From: Tilletia caries
Lineage: Eukaryota > Basidiomycota > Exobasidiomycetes > Tilletiales > Tilletiaceae
DNA length: 64,000 bases
NCBI GenBank assembly: GCA_032718865.1
Contig: JALUTQ010000024.1
Location: 1,039,501 to 1,103,500 of the forward strand
Reading direction: 5' to 3'
Shown: in pieces, positions 63,600 through 64,000 of the stretch
Layout of the letters: each line of letters opens with the position of its first letter
How positions within the stretch are numbered: the stretch's first letter is position 1
Made by a program: the position numbers and the translations under genes
The notes under the pieces: model-generated
Seen by the model: the letters and a program-made list of their open reading frames with translations, nothing else
Databases searched by the model: none
Told to the model about the DNA's origin: nothing

Positions 63600-64000
63600 G
63601 TTCCATTACACAATGTAAGGAGAGTCGACGTCGGTATTGACGATGCTGCAGACGAGAGCGGGGCTTCCGAGAAGGTTAGGGTCGAACGAGCTGGAGGATT
63701 GGCTAACGGCGTGGGCGCAATATGTGTCGGGTCGGATAGAACTGCTGCTGCGTCGTTGCTGGAAGGGTCCTCCGTATAGTTATGTCCGCAGTCGGGAGAA
63801 GCGGCATCACGCTTGAAGCTGTGACAATTGAAGCGGGCGGCGGGGTAGAGGCTGCGACTGTGGTGGGCAAGTTATACTATAGTACATTCTGCTTCAAAAG
63901 TGACATACTATAGTATCATATGCATCACTGCCGTCAACCAGCGCCGACATCAACCCAGCTGCCAGCACCGTCCATACTCCATAGTCATCACTCACCAATA
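63600..64000. other. Window end, no gene; family G fragment at 63868-63920
   Basis: Unique sequence except TTATACTATAGTACATTC and GACATACTATAGTATC words (63868-63920), a short relative of family G. Nothing else supported. Confidence 0.5.

Overview
The window reads as nuclear DNA of a filamentous or yeast-like fungus, most likely a basidiomycete. The grounds are short GT-AG introns of about 45-100 nt, GC-rich coding blocks between AT-rich repeats, an intron-split histone H3, and a set of transposons typical of Basidiomycota: a Crypton tyrosine recombinase, PIF/Harbinger, CACTA/TNP2-like, MULE and Helitron proteins. No rRNA operon, CRISPR array or bacterial-type operon is visible. I cannot name the species.

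Layout. 0-6 kb: remnants of housekeeping genes (VAC14-like, ubiquitin-S27a), a Ser/Pro-rich reverse-strand gene, and a MULE N-terminus cut by nested repeats. 6.2-7.9 kb: repeat-word DNA. 8.0-12.4 kb: a nearly intact five-exon Crypton. 12.4-19.3 kb: MITE-like repeats and weak genes. 19.4-23 kb: unrecognised genes, one split by an insertion. 23-36 kb: a repeat-dominated block with a 3.2 kb segmental duplication, CACTA-like and Helitron fragments and a large inverted repeat. 37-43 kb: a host-like gene carrying a TA-flanked insertion, next to a decayed Helitron Rep and a MULE C-terminus. 47-50.3 kb: a PIF/Harbinger transposase and its Myb/SANT partner, tail to tail. 51-57 kb: small insertions, BED-finger and coiled-coil fragments. 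57.5-60.5 kb: a secreted beta-carbonic anhydrase remnant, a divergent histone H3 gene and a CACTA-type gene. 60.5-64 kb: weak genes and a TATACTATAGTATA-type element.

The strongest theme is a family of families: at least ten different non-coding repeat elements, each written in its own tiny vocabulary of short, mostly self-complementary words. Several have clear terminal inverted repeats and target duplications (8 bp for families A, C and D; TA for B and H; 3 bp for L and P). A, C and D share hAT-like termini around AAGGCTCGG although their interiors are unrelated. Several lie inside reading frames that read through if the element is removed. Family letters (A, B, C, D, E, F, G, H, J, K, L, N, P, Q) are mine.

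Caution: two otherwise good genes (Crypton, histone H3) carry a single extra base in a homopolymer, and the two copies of the segmental duplication differ at several homopolymer lengths. Some apparent frameshifts may therefore be sequencing errors. All product calls come from reading motifs by eye; no database search was run.
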